From Lachancea dasiensis (Eukaryota > Ascomycota > Saccharomycetes > Saccharomycetales > Saccharomycetaceae), in the NCBI GenBank assembly GCA_900074725.1, contig LT598456.1, positions 255,488-319,487 on the forward strand: a stretch of DNA of 64,000 bases, read 5' to 3'. Both the position numbers and the translations under genes were made by a program. Positions 9,108 through 18,103 of this stretch are shown in pieces (the stretch's first letter is position 1; every line of letters begins with the position of its first letter). The notes under the pieces are model-generated. The model did not search any database. It saw nothing but the letters and a program-made list of their open reading frames with translations, and was not told the DNA's origin.

Positions 9108-9839
9108 GCTGAAGGGAGTTTATATTCTTGTGTTTGCTGAGAAGCGTTAGTTGATCGAGATCCCTACTTGGTGGAGAGTCTCAGAGGTCCTAGTTAGTCT
9201 GGGAAGTCTTGTTGCAGAAAAACAAAATTAGAACAAGTAGCTCTCTCCTCCCACATCAAACGCTCTCTCCGCTGTATTTATACCTTTTTCCCCACGGGCA
9301 CGCCTGCTAATACTAACGCTACATTCTTGCGCGAGTCAGCAATCTTAGACAGTTTCACCGTCCTTCCCGCTTTAGCCTTTGCGCGTCTGTGTTCATTGCT
9401 CTCGTTGTGTCGTTGTATTGCTGTAACACAATGTGTCAAACACCGTGCATGCGTAGCCAAATCTAATGATGAAACCCCATACGAAAAGGGACTCAGCTAC
9501 AAGCAAGGAGTCGGGGCAATTCCAGATTGTTACGAAAGCAAAGCCTCGAGTCGCAGGGCCCGTAAATCGGCGTGGGACTATGGAGATAGGCGCAGCGACA
9601 CCGCAACGCTTCTAAATTAGTATAGAAAAACAAATTGCAAGCGACAACGATGACGATAGTGATGATGGCTTGACATGTAGGCTGCTAGCACTGGGCCGCT
9701 ACAGCAGCAAGATTGGGCCAAGTGATAGTAGAGCGTTGTAGAGTGTAGTTAGTTTGGTCTTGTCTTGGGAATAGCCAAGGTGTGTTATGCACGATATTAC
9801 TGTTATTTTGGGCGTGGGCATGTGATAAAAAATAAAATC
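9108..9839. other. PMP3 upstream region, otherwise empty
   Basis: The 732 bp between the PMP3-type gene and tRNA-Arg hold a TATAAATA on the minus strand (9275-9282) that suits PMP3, and an isolated consensus branch-point word TACTAAC on the plus strand (9311-9317) with no matching 5' splice site. Short open frames here show no family resemblance. Confidence 0.45.
9827..9837 (-). terminator. Pol III terminator of tRNA-Arg
   Basis: On the minus strand TTTT (9837-9834) and then T6 (9832-9827) follow the tRNA 3' end within 13 nt, as Pol III requires. Confidence 0.7.
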
Positions 9840-9911
9840 CAACCTGTACGGGACTCGAACCCGCAGTCTTCCCCTTAGGAGGGGGATGCCTTACCATTTG
9901 GCCAACAGGTT
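9840..9911 (-). tRNA. tRNA-Arg(CCT)
   Basis: A 72-nt intronless tRNA decoding AGG. The acceptor arms are AACCTGT/ACAGGTT with G as discriminator. The D-arm is GCC-AAATGGTAA-GGC. The anticodon stem TCCCC/GGGGA encloses loop CTCCTAA, giving U33, anticodon CCU (34-36) and A37. The variable region is AGACT, and the T-arm is GCGGG-TTCGAGT-CCCGT. The internal A box (TGGCCAAATGG) and B box (GGTTCGAGTCC) are intact. T-runs follow at 9837-9827. A hairpin cluster begins 12 bp beyond its 5' end. Confidence 0.95.
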
Positions 9912-10324
9912 AGGACGTAGCGACCACTGAGCCACGCGGGGTCCAGTGGTAGTTGTCAGGGTTGGCGAGAGAATGTCGCCAAGTAGCCCTCCTCGGGAGG
10001 GCTACTTGGCCTGTTGGTAACACCTCGCTATTTATGTTATGCTAGATATCATCGACAAGCACCGCTGCCATGCTGCAGGCTATGTGGCTTTCAAATTGAG
10101 GTTTTCACGCAGACGAACTGTCACAGAAAAAACGGTTTCCATCGTCGAGCTCGACAACTGGGGTCATGGCCATACGCCGGGTCGTAGAGCCCAGTGTTTT
10201 ACAGCCATCCACTTCACCTCCGCTGATTATTTTTGTAAACTATTTACCCATTATAACTTGTTTCCGAGCCCTAGTTGATGAGGCGAAAGAGGCCATGAAT
10301 TATGCCGTGCGCCGCCTCTGCGCC
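9912..10324. other. tRNA-Arg to KCH1 intergenic region
   Basis: The first 100 bp (9923-10010) form a dense set of inverted repeats, described separately. The rest (10011-10324) is the 3' flank of KCH1; I see no gene in it. Confidence 0.45.
9923..10010. repeat. Hairpin cluster with two overlapping, mutually exclusive stems
   Basis: Stem A: ACCACTG (9923-9929) pairs with CAGTGGT (9944-9950). Stem B: TTGGCGA (9962-9968) pairs with TCGCCAA (9976-9982). Stem C: GCCAAGTAGCCCTCC (9978-9992) pairs perfectly with GGAGGGCTACTTGGC (9996-10010) around a 3-nt TCG loop, 15 bp in all. B and C share bases 9978-9982, so only one can form at a time. Confidence 0.75.
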
Positions 10325-11704
10325 TTAATGTTTGTTTAGATAGTACTCGTAGTTCTCATTCTGTATGCGCTCCCTCCTGGTCCACAGACTAGAAGCTCTC
10401 TGAGGAAGTTCCTGATCCGCACCGCTAAAATAAGCTTGCTCTGGCGTGTTGACATGAAGGTTCTTCAGGCCTCGTCCGGGAGCATCATTGCTGCTGTCTC
10501 CGAGATTGTTAATCGGCGATAGTGCTTGCACAGGCTCATTCGACTCAGTTTTCGTCAACAGATCTGTACTTCTTGCAGCATGTTCATACCCGGAGTCCTG
10601 TAAAGATGCGAGGTCTCCCGTCGCTACCTGAGGCTTTTTGGACATTTCTATCAGCCTGTGACAATCTTCGGGCCCGCGATCATCGTCATTGAAGCCAAGT
10701 TCCAGATCATGTTTCCCGACCACCGTCGACAAGTCAGTGCTGGAACTGTCCTGCTTCCCGATGTTCGCCAGCAGGTTGGCGCTAGAACCGTCCTGGTTTC
10801 CCACTCTCGTTAATAAATCCGTACTGGAACTGTTTAGCACGAACTTGTCTTCTGGTCCCAAACCTTGGACCCCGCGCTTCTTGCTGCGGTACTTTTCGAC
10901 CAAAAAGTTGACATGCTGACTGACTGTGACGCAGACAAACTCTTTGAGTCCCTTTCTCCCTTCGTTGAACAGTCGATAATACACGTAGATCGAAGAGAGA
11001 CATGCCAGGGCGAATTTCGATATGAAAAAGGCCCAAATAACAAACGAAAACAGCATGAATGAAAGCAACACTGCCTCTTCACGATTAGTCTGCGCGATCG
11101 TCTTGATTTTGGCTAGTAGTCCATTGATATTTTCCAACTTTCCAAGATTGTCGTGGTTCGTACTCACCAAAACGGACCACAGCGTAAGCCCATTAATCAC
11201 TTGCCTGGGCGTGTCGGTTAGCAGTAGCCTCAAACAGTCCTTGAGCTCGAAAAAAGTGAAAAACGCCAGCTTTTGGAATGCGCCCTCGGGAGAAATCCGG
11301 TTGTACACGCAAAACTTGTTGTACTGGCTGACCGAGTAAACGGTGCGAGAGAAGTTGTTCACATACGTCAGTGAAATGTTCCTGGTTCGGTATATGTGGA
11401 TTCCACTAACTACTTCCCACAGCATGAGGCTCACTGAGGCCAAAATACATCCACTGAAAAGCCACTTGCTGATGCGGAACGGGATGTACGGCTGAATGAT
11501 GTTGTTGGACCACGTATTGAACGCAAGCAGTTTGACACAGGTGTACACATCGGAAACGAAGAGAGCAATCTTCAATCCCGTCAGGAATAAGATGAAGAAT
11601 GCATAGTCAAAAATAGTCATCGGCTTGAAATTCCGGAACAGCGAACAATCTAACGAATCGAACGTTTTGGAATTGAAAGACAGTTTCCAATCATTGTTGA
11701 ACAT
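10325..11704 (-). CDS. KCH1: Kch1/Prm6, low-affinity K+ transport membrane protein
   Basis: A single pre-duplication gene corresponding to both S. cerevisiae KCH1 (YJR054W) and PRM6/KCH2 (YML047C). These mediate K+ influx at the plasma membrane that supports the Ca2+ influx response to pheromone. The 459-residue product starts MFNNDWKLSFNSKTF, aligned with MFNHDWKYSINSKTF; four upstream in-frame codons begin only with TTG. Membrane segments lie at about 30-53, 81-104 and 210-245. The family block DTPRQVINGLTLWSVLV is intact. The Ser-rich cytosolic tail contains three 14-residue tandem repeats. TGAAAC motifs upstream fit pheromone control. BFA1 lies upstream in the same orientation, as on S. 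cerevisiae chromosome X. Confidence 0.93.
   Translation of the reverse strand: MFNNDWKLSFNSKTFDSLDCSLFRNFKPMTIFDYAFFILFLTGLKIALFVSDVYTCVKLLAFNTWSNNIIQPYIPFRISKWLFSGCILASVSLMLWEVVSGIHIYRTRNISLTYVNNFSRTVYSVSQYNKFCVYNRISPEGAFQKLAFFTFFELKDCLRLLLTDTPRQVINGLTLWSVLVSTNHDNLGKLENINGLLAKIKTIAQTNREEAVLLSFMLFSFVIWAFFISKFALACLSSIYVYYRLFNEGRKGLKEFVCVTVSQHVNFLVEKYRSKKRGVQGLGPEDKFVLNSSSTDLLTRVGNQDGSSANLLANIGKQDSSSTDLSTVVGKHDLELGFNDDDRGPEDCHRLIEMSKKPQVATGDLASLQDSGYEHAARSTDLLTKTESNEPVQALSPINNLGDSSNDAPGRGLKNLHVNTPEQAYFSGADQELPQRASSLWTRRERIQNENYEYYLNKH
10703..10828 (-). repeat. Three in-frame 42-bp repeats in the KCH1 tail
   Basis: Three tandem 14-residue units encode SSTDLLTRVGNQDG, SSANLLANIGKQDS and SSTDLSTVVGKHDL. 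They are diverged in sequence but identical in length. A fourth partial echo, STDLLTK, occurs further along the tail. Confidence 0.8.
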
Positions 11705-12593
11705 TATCGAACACAAGCCTAGCGAGGCAGCTCACTTCGGTTTGGTGTATCGTAGATTTTTGTATGGTTGATCTTGTCGCGATTATTTGTATACCCATAT
11801 ATGCTTCAAAGACCAAAATAGATCTTATTATAAAAACTTCACCAAAACCGGGTAGTGTGATTACTTCTCCTGTTTTCGATCCCGCATATCTAAATGTGGT
11901 TCACCATTGTTTGATTAGCCCATGGGACGCCTCATTCGCGTCTCGAACATGAAACCAGCGGAAACCTGTGCCAAAAACGCGAACCGGGGAGCGAAAAAAA
12001 TTGTACGTCGTGGTAGAACACCAGCAGAATGCTAGCCCGCGACCGTTGGTATGCATGTTGTGAGTTGCCATTATGAAACTTACAAATTTGCCTGTATCAC
12101 CCATCAAAACTGATGGGGCTATAACCAAGTGCGTGGCCGGGTGCTGAAGCGCATCAGAGAGGAGAAGCACACAATGAACTGCACTTCAAGCTTAATCCTG
12201 GAAAAAGTAGTGAAGTCTTGAAACAAAATGACACTCTCGCTCACGGCTAAGATTGGTTCATATTTTTAATATAGACAATGCCGAAAAACTGGGCCCGAAA
12301 AGTTCGGTACTGGCACAGTGAAAAGACGGTAGCAGTACGAGTAGCTACGAGTAGCTCCCCCGAGTGCTTTGGAGTGAAATTTGCGCTATTCAGTGATTCA
12401 GGAAACTTGTGACATTATCTATATAAACCATTGTATTTTAAGGATTCTTTTTTAAAACCTCCTGTCCACGTTGTAGAAACGTAGCCTTCCATTACCACAC
12501 CGACACAATTCAACAGGGTATCTGTGCATGCTTCGAATTTTTTTTATTTACGACTAGTATTACATTGCCTCATCGCCTTCCGAGTCACCGACA
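11705..12593. other. KCH1 upstream region
   Basis: This 889-bp spacer separates the BFA1 stop from the KCH1 start. It contains three TGAAAC words (11950, 12074, 12219), a tandem ACGAGTAGCT decamer near 12337-12356 and AT-rich runs, but no gene I can support. S. cerevisiae has BFA1 and KCH1 adjacent, so the space need not hide a lost gene. Confidence 0.45.
11950..12225 (+). promoter_or_regulatory. Cluster of three Ste12-type TGAAAC motifs upstream of KCH1
   Basis: TGAAAC occurs at 11950-11955, 12074-12079 (as ATGAAACT) and 12219-12225 (as TGAAACA), roughly 245, 370 and 515 bp before the KCH1 ATG. The pheromone response element consensus is ATGAAACA and is active in either orientation. PRM6 is pheromone-induced in S. 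cerevisiae. The assignment is inference. Confidence 0.45.
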
Positions 12594-14213
12594 TCAATTA
12601 CGCGCAGAGCTGATCACCATGTTCCGAATTTCATACATGTAGCTATTGTTTTTAGAGTCGGGCAGACCTTGGCCATCTTCGAACTTTTCCATTTCCGTGT
12701 CTCGCGGTATAAACCATCCGCCAACCTTTCTGCTCCATCTGTTTTCCTCGTGATAAAACCTCTCCAACGTCTTGGAATCAATGTTGAAAGTGGGATCGTG
12801 ACTATTTGAGGTCGCACCCAGAGAGTGGAAGCGCGTTGTTGCAGACGACGAAAATCTCCCGCCCAGCTCATTGCGAATTGGACCAAATTGACTTTGAGAT
12901 CTCTTGGATGCCAGTCCCTTTCGTGTGAAAGCGGTAGGAGCACTTGCAGCGGGAATGTAGTCTGGAATCTCAGCAAACGGATCTTTTTCACTGCCATCAA
13001 TTCTGACCCAGCGTAGATTTTCCTGGTCGAACATCATCCTTCCAACTACTTTCCCACGGGGCCTCGAGCCCAATGCCGTGCTCGACTTGCGATCACGCAA
13101 TACTTGCAGGTCCGGCTTGCCCTGTATTACAATGGCTTTCTTGTCAAAGGAGTCCACGTCACGAAATTTCGAAAGCGCTTGTTCATTACCCTCCCAGGTC
13201 AGCGTCTCCGGGTTGTACACCATACGACCCTTTTTCATAGGCGTGTTGTGATCTATTTCCTGTTTGATCGTCTTCAATCTGTGGCTCGCGGACAGCTTGC
13301 TGCCATCGGTATACTTACTTCCCCGTTTTTCACGTCGCAGAGGTTCCCTGAACATATTAAGCTGGCTCGGCTTTATCCACTCGCGGTGTCGCTTATGAAG
13401 CTGAGGGGTAAGTAAGGAGTCATCAGCAGTTATAGTGTACTGGTTGGGTGACAGATTCAATGGCGATTTTAAATTGTCTTCCGACAAAAATTGCGGCTGT
13501 AGAAGGTTCCTATCAATTTTCAAGTCTTCTTCAAATTCATCTTTGTAATTGTCTTGTTCGTCCTCTTCGCGGATTATGTCGTACTTGGACAGCACTGGCA
13601 TGGATTTTTTATATCGAACAGTTTTAGGACCTAGGCGATGACCTGCTCTCAAGTTTGACGCAGACCTGCTGTTAGTCAATTCATGAGCTTGTTTGCCCCG
13701 AAAACTTGGTTTTTTTGCGTCTCGCAAGTTTAGCATCGATTGTGGCTGCTTTACTGAGCGGCCCGACGAAAGTTTGTTTCCTGTTATCCCGCTCAGGTTT
13801 CGCGAACTAACGCTAGTATTCTTGACGAAGTTTTCCGTCAAAGCGTCCATCTCATCGTCCACCTCATTGAGGTTTTCTTCCAACAGCCGGCCACGACCTG
13901 TTGCCAAAGGAGTTTGAGTGAAGTGTTTTTTTAGTACTTCCTCGCTTGGAGATTTGCCTCGGAACTCTTCGAACTCGTCCAAAAACCCTTCTCCATCGTC
14001 GTCACTTTCCGTATGTGTTGAATATCTTTTCTTGTTATTTGAGAATGTGGTACTTTCGGAGCTTGTGCTCGATGGCGGCCCGCCGGTCTCTTTTAATGGC
14101 GACGACTGCCGACTTCGCACAGATTTGGCCCAGTTCACGGGACTTGTAGTTGTGTCGACATCCTCAAAAGATGTTTCTGTGAAGTCTTCCAGGTTCACAG
14201 GGCGTATCGACAT
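12594..14213 (-). CDS. BFA1: Bfa1, mitotic exit GAP subunit (with Bub2)
   Basis: Bfa1 with Bub2 forms the two-component GAP for Tem1 at the spindle pole body and holds mitotic exit until the spindle is correctly placed. The 539-residue protein (S. cerevisiae 574) starts MSIRPVNLEDFTETSFEDV, matching the orthologue; three upstream codons have only a TTG. Conserved blocks are the acidic FLDEFEEF, FKKSMP-like RYKKSMPVLSKYD, HREWIKPSQLNMFREPLRR (about 280-300), and the Byr4/Bfa1 C-terminal signature FNIDSKTLERFYHEENRW followed by GGWFIPRDTE. Most of the rest is disordered and Ser/Lys-rich, as in the family. It is co-oriented with KCH1. Confidence 0.93.
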   Translation of the reverse strand: MSIRPVNLEDFTETSFEDVDTTTSPVNWAKSVRSRQSSPLKETGGPPSSTSSESTTFSNNKKRYSTHTESDDDGEGFLDEFEEFRGKSPSEEVLKKHFTQTPLATGRGRLLEENLNEVDDEMDALTENFVKNTSVSSRNLSGITGNKLSSGRSVKQPQSMLNLRDAKKPSFRGKQAHELTNSRSASNLRAGHRLGPKTVRYKKSMPVLSKYDIIREEDEQDNYKDEFEEDLKIDRNLLQPQFLSEDNLKSPLNLSPNQYTITADDSLLTPQLHKRHREWIKPSQLNMFREPLRREKRGSKYTDGSKLSASHRLKTIKQEIDHNTPMKKGRMVYNPETLTWEGNEQALSKFRDVDSFDKKAIVIQGKPDLQVLRDRKSSTALGSRPRGKVVGRMMFDQENLRWVRIDGSEKDPFAEIPDYIPAASAPTAFTRKGLASKRSQSQFGPIRNELGGRFSSSATTRFHSLGATSNSHDPTFNIDSKTLERFYHEENRWSRKVGGWFIPRDTEMEKFEDGQGLPDSKNNSYMYEIRNMVISSARN

Positions 14214-14825
14214 CAAGCACAACCAGCCTGGACCTTTCTGGGTTGTCTTTGGCTTGCGAATATGGTTGCCCAGTCACAACATTTGTCTCGATCAATATGG
14301 CAACTGTATAACTAACTCGATCATATAGGACGACAGGGCCAGTGGTCGACCGAAATCCAGTTAAAACCACTTACCACAAGTGCTTGGGGGTGTTGAAAAT
14401 GTTCGTACCTGCTCATTATGGATTTCATTCGAATCCGATGGCCCATTTTTCGGTATGCGAATTTACGACTATCAATATAGGGCAAGTGTATAAATAGAGT
14501 GTCTGACATATAGAAGATATAGTTAAAGGTACTGGTGCCTCACGCAGAATCTAGAAGGCTCAGGCTCAAGAATACCCACAATAGAGGGCTCATAATACCT
14601 GCCTAGTATTTTCTGGGCTTTCGGGGCGAAAAAAACTAGCGAAACATAGGTATATAAAGGACAGTGAAACATTTACATGATAACCCTGGAACCCAAGAAC
14701 TAGGTCAAATTAATTGGGTCCAGTATCAATTTGAATATATATGGGGTGGGGCTGCTGGAAAACCTCTGTGCTCCTTCTCACTAACTGCTACTAATTTTGA
14801 CCTTTTTTATTAGTTAGCTGTCGCT
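14214..14825. other. BFA1 and orphan gene divergent promoter region
   Basis: This 612-bp region contains TATAAATA (14489-14496), TATATAAA (14651-14658), TGAAACA (14665-14671) and ATATATAT (14735-14742). All read toward the orphan gene on the plus strand. The TATATAAA, about 170 bp before that ATG, is the best core promoter candidate. Confidence 0.5.
14651..14658 (+). promoter_or_regulatory. TATA box of the orphan secreted-protein gene
   Basis: TATATAAA matches TATAWAWR exactly and lies 168 bp before the ATG at 14826. A TGAAACA word follows 7 bp later. TATA-type promoters in yeasts usually mark regulated rather than housekeeping genes. Confidence 0.5.
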
Positions 14826-15677
14826 ATGAAAAGATACATCTACTGGATTATTACCTTCTTTATTTCTACCACGTCAGCTGGGTTTAAAGAGTTACCTAGT
14901 TCTAGTGGTATTTTCCCTTCGCAAGCTTTTGATGCTTTAAACTGGCAGAGCGAGTATCTATCTCAAGAGGCATCAACTATGATCGTCCCGGACACCACCT
15001 ACTGGGAGAACAGTCTTGGTGCAATAATAAGTGGAGCTGAAAAATACTTTCTTTATTTGTATAATCAGGATCCAAATATTGACATTGCAAAGGACGTTTT
15101 CCAGCATTGCGGACATTTGGAGTCATTGAGCAATCAAATGACACATGGTTTAGATGGAGCCGAATGGGAGCCTGTGAGACAGCAAGTTAAGCAGCTGTTT
15201 GAAAAGTTGTCGCAAAAAGTCCGCCTTGATTTTAAGCAGCTGGCAGCCGAGGATCCCAAGTTCCAAGCCAGGAAGCTTGTCAAAAGATTATCTCAACTGA
15301 CCAAAACAGTAGAGGAAATACGTAATCTCATTGACGCTAAGTTTGAGCCTCTTGAGGAAAACTTCCTGCCGGAGCTATCAAAAATCGGGCATCACATAGA
15401 TGACATTACGATCGGAAGATTGATTGGAGAAGGAATAGCTAAAAAGATCGAACAAACGGTGGTCGGCGGTGATATTTACGCGGCAGTCGGTCAAGTTGCT
15501 GATATATTCGCAGACTTTGGTACGCTCTTAACTGCATATGCTACTGGAATAGCAATATGTGCATCTGGAGCGGCTGTACTTCTCTGTGGAGTATCTGTCT
15601 TAGCCTGCGTAGGAGGCACAGTAGTATATGTTTTTCGTGTCGTCGAGCGATTGCAAAAAGTATATGAGGCATTTTGA
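14826..15677 (+). CDS. Orphan secreted helical protein with C-terminal hydrophobic hairpin
   Basis: I do not recognise this 283-residue protein. Residues 1-18 (MKRYIYWIITFFISTTSA) look like a cleavable signal peptide with a plausible site after Ala18. The mature part is mostly helical. Residues 112-182 are charged and amphipathic, with a dibasic KR at 153-154 that could be a Kex2 site. Residues 227-270 are strongly hydrophobic and rich in Gly, Ala and Val, probably two membrane-spanning or membrane-inserting helices joined near Gly255, followed by a short basic tail. The four cysteines are 95, 244, 254 and 261, and there is no N-x-S/T sequon. The layout suggests a secreted or vacuolar membrane-active protein. 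It sits at a synteny boundary between BFA1 and ENP1, with TATA boxes upstream. The frame is intact. Function unknown. Confidence 0.75.
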   Translation: MKRYIYWIITFFISTTSAGFKELPSSSGIFPSQAFDALNWQSEYLSQEASTMIVPDTTYWENSLGAIISGAEKYFLYLYNQDPNIDIAKDVFQHCGHLESLSNQMTHGLDGAEWEPVRQQVKQLFEKLSQKVRLDFKQLAAEDPKFQARKLVKRLSQLTKTVEEIRNLIDAKFEPLEENFLPELSKIGHHIDDITIGRLIGEGIAKKIEQTVVGGDIYAAVGQVADIFADFGTLLTAYATGIAICASGAAVLLCGVSVLACVGGTVVYVFRVVERLQKVYEAF

Positions 15678-15868
15678 TTTTAGACGCCTGGAGCTTAGGG
15701 AGTATAAGTACGAATTAGTGTAAGGTTGAAGTAACACGGAAGCTATTATAAATACCCAATAGACACCTCTTCTCTGTACACTCAGTGGTTTGGCGAAACT
15801 AACGGTGTCATGCCACGCTTTGAGCTTATCACTTTGTTTTAATGAGTCGCGATGTGTTGAAAGAGACT

Positions 15869-15915
15869 AAAAATTTTCAGATCTCAATGCTGCAATAGGT
15901 AGCTCATCTCATCGC
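15869..15915 (+). promoter_or_regulatory. RRPE and PAC in the ENP1 promoter
   Basis: AAAAATTTTCA (RRPE, 15869-15879) is followed by AGCTCATCTCATCGC (15901-15915). The latter is the exact reverse complement of the full PAC consensus GCGATGAGATGAGCT. They lie about 55-100 bp before the ENP1 ATG, the usual position in ribosome-biogenesis promoters. Confidence 0.8.
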
Positions 15916-15967
15916 ATAAGTGAGCTGCTACAAAATCGTATAGTAATAGAAAGAGTGCTTCGAAGTC

Positions 15968-17377
15968 ATGGGGAGAGTCGCCAGTAGTAAGGCTAGAAAA
16001 CAGAGACATGATCCGTTGTTAAAAGATCTACACTCGGCCGAAGGAAACCTGAGAAAATCGTCTAAGAAATACGACGATGAGGGTGCGGACAATGGAGACC
16101 AGGACGAAGAGTACGTGGATGCAGCAGCTTCCAGACGCATTTTGAAGCTAGCCAAAGAACAACAAAAGGAAATCGAGGATGAGCGTGACATTCAAAAGGC
16201 TGAGCAAAGCGATCCCTTTGCCAGATTTCGCAACAGCAGACCGGACTTTGAGGATGAGGACGATGAAGAGGGATTGGCAGAAAACATTTCCGACTTTGAG
16301 CCATACGAAGAGGATAACGAAGAAGAAGAAGAAGAAGAAGAGGTGGTGGAAATTGACGAGGAGGATGCTGCTATGTTCGAGCAATACTTCAAAAAATCGA
16401 GCGATTATAATGCTGATTTTCAAAGCTACAACCTTGCGGACAAGATCATGGCTTCGATTCGCGAAAAGGAAATGGAACTAGACGCCGGGAAAAATGCAGT
16501 CAATGACACAGGGGCTGGAGCCGCGGAACAAGGAGTAGCCCTCCCTCCAAAAGTTATCAAGGCCTACACCACTATCGGATCCATCTTGAAAACATGGACC
16601 CATGGGAAACTTCCTAAGCTTTTCAAGGTTATCCCATCTCTTAACAATTGGGAAGATGTTCTTTACGTTACCAATCCTCCAGAATGGTCCCCACAGTTGG
16701 TATATGAGGCCACAAAACTATTCGTCTCTAACTTGACTGCGAAAGAGGCTCAAAAATTCATTAACATTGTGCTTTTAGAACGTTTTCGGGACAACATCGA
16801 AACTAATGAGGATCATACTCTAAACTACCACATCTACAGGGCTTTGAAGAAGTCTTTGTACAAGCCTAGTGCTTTTTTCAAAGGGTTTCTCTTCCCCTTG
16901 GTTGAAACGGGTTGCAATATTCGCGAAGCTACCATCGCGGGGAGTGTCCTCGCTAAAATCTCCATTCCGGCTCTGCATTCCTCCGCTGCACTAAGTTACT
17001 TATTAAGGCTGCCTTTTTCTCCGGCCACCACCGTATTCATCAAAATTCTGTTAGAGAAGAAGTACGCTCTACCATATCAAACTGTTGATGAGAGTGTTTA
17101 TTACTTCATGAGATTCAGACTTTTGGAGGACATGAGCAATGGCGATGATGGTGACAGAATACTACCAGTTGTTTGGCACAAAGCATTTCTAGCGTTCGCC
17201 CAGAGATACAAGAACGACATCACTCAAGATCAAAGAGACTTTTTGCTTGAGACAGTGCGTCAAAGAGGCCACAAAGACATTGGTCCTGAGATCAGACGTG
17301 AACTTCTTGCCGGTACAAGCAGGGAGTTCGAAAATAATCTGGAAAGCAAAGATGATCTGATGCTTGATGTCCAGTAA
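15968..17377 (+). CDS. ENP1: Enp1 (bystin), 40S ribosomal subunit assembly factor
   Basis: Enp1 binds pre-40S particles in the nucleolus and travels with them to the cytoplasm; it is needed for early pre-rRNA cleavages and 40S export. The 469-residue protein (S. cerevisiae 483) starts MGRVASSKARKQRHDPL. It has a basic N-terminus, a long acidic stretch including nine consecutive Glu (117-125) encoded by a GAA-rich microsatellite, and the bystin domain from about 190 (PPKVIKAYTTIGSILKTWTHG) to the end. The block NPPEWSPQLVYEATKLFVSN is family-typical. The PAC plus RRPE promoter matches the ribosome-biogenesis role. In S. cerevisiae it is YBR247C, so the gene opens a new syntenic block after the orphan gene. 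Confidence 0.96.
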   Translation: MGRVASSKARKQRHDPLLKDLHSAEGNLRKSSKKYDDEGADNGDQDEEYVDAAASRRILKLAKEQQKEIEDERDIQKAEQSDPFARFRNSRPDFEDEDDEEGLAENISDFEPYEEDNEEEEEEEEVVEIDEEDAAMFEQYFKKSSDYNADFQSYNLADKIMASIREKEMELDAGKNAVNDTGAGAAEQGVALPPKVIKAYTTIGSILKTWTHGKLPKLFKVIPSLNNWEDVLYVTNPPEWSPQLVYEATKLFVSNLTAKEAQKFINIVLLERFRDNIETNEDHTLNYHIYRALKKSLYKPSAFFKGFLFPLVETGCNIREATIAGSVLAKISIPALHSSAALSYLLRLPFSPATTVFIKILLEKKYALPYQTVDESVYYFMRFRLLEDMSNGDDGDRILPVVWHKAFLAFAQRYKNDITQDQRDFLLETVRQRGHKDIGPEIRRELLAGTSREFENNLESKDDLMLDVQ

Positions 17378-18103
17378 TCGTCATTTAGCGGCATTTATAC
17401 ACTGTATATTATAAGGATTTTGGATATGGGTCGCCCCTCCTTGTACTAAGCTTTGATTCTGCTGATATAACTCCCAATAATGATTAAATAAGAGGGCGCG
17501 TTATCACAGAGTCTGTGGCTTTACGCCTGCTAGCTTGCGAATCCTAAGTGTTCCAGTTCAGATACAAAATAGAAGAGATTCTATCAGCATTTTCAAGCCT
17601 GGGCCCTTGCGTCCACTTGCGTATTAACTAGAGATGTCAGTTCAATACAGTAGTAGATAGCAAAGAACGAACAACATTCAGTACCCGCGTACAATTTCTT
17701 CCTCTACATCACTGTAGATGATATCAGAAGCATTGACGGAGAACAGACCATGATAGTGCCCACCACTTACACACAATGAGAAGCAATATGCACACAAAGA
17801 AGCATACATATCTCTTTTGATTTTTTTGTTAGTTGTCGACAAAATGGAGCTTCCCTTAAGCTAAAGGACTCTACGATGTTGCCAAGAGCGACTCCTTTAC
17901 CGACCAAAAGGCAAACTTAGTTTAACGGAATCAGGAGCACCCACGTCGGCGAAGGCTGCAGTGCAAACTAATTTGTATCTACCCTCAGATACGCTTATTG
18001 CAGTTGAGAGACGGGTTAACTCCAGGTTTAATGTGTCCGTGGAAAATGTGTACGGCAATGTAGCGACCAAAGAGTAGCGTGCCTTGATATTTCTTACCTC
18101 TCT
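17378..18103. other. ENP1-USE1 convergent intergenic region
   Basis: 726 bp between two converging stops, long for convergent yeast genes. I find no tRNA boxes, no sizeable frame with family resemblance and no clear repeat. Confidence 0.4.

Noticed and set aside
9311-9317. TACTAAC branch-point word upstream of tRNA-Arg
   Set aside because: No 5' splice site upstream on the plus strand and no protein sequence that would need an intron; the PMP3-type gene is on the other strand and is complete without splicing.
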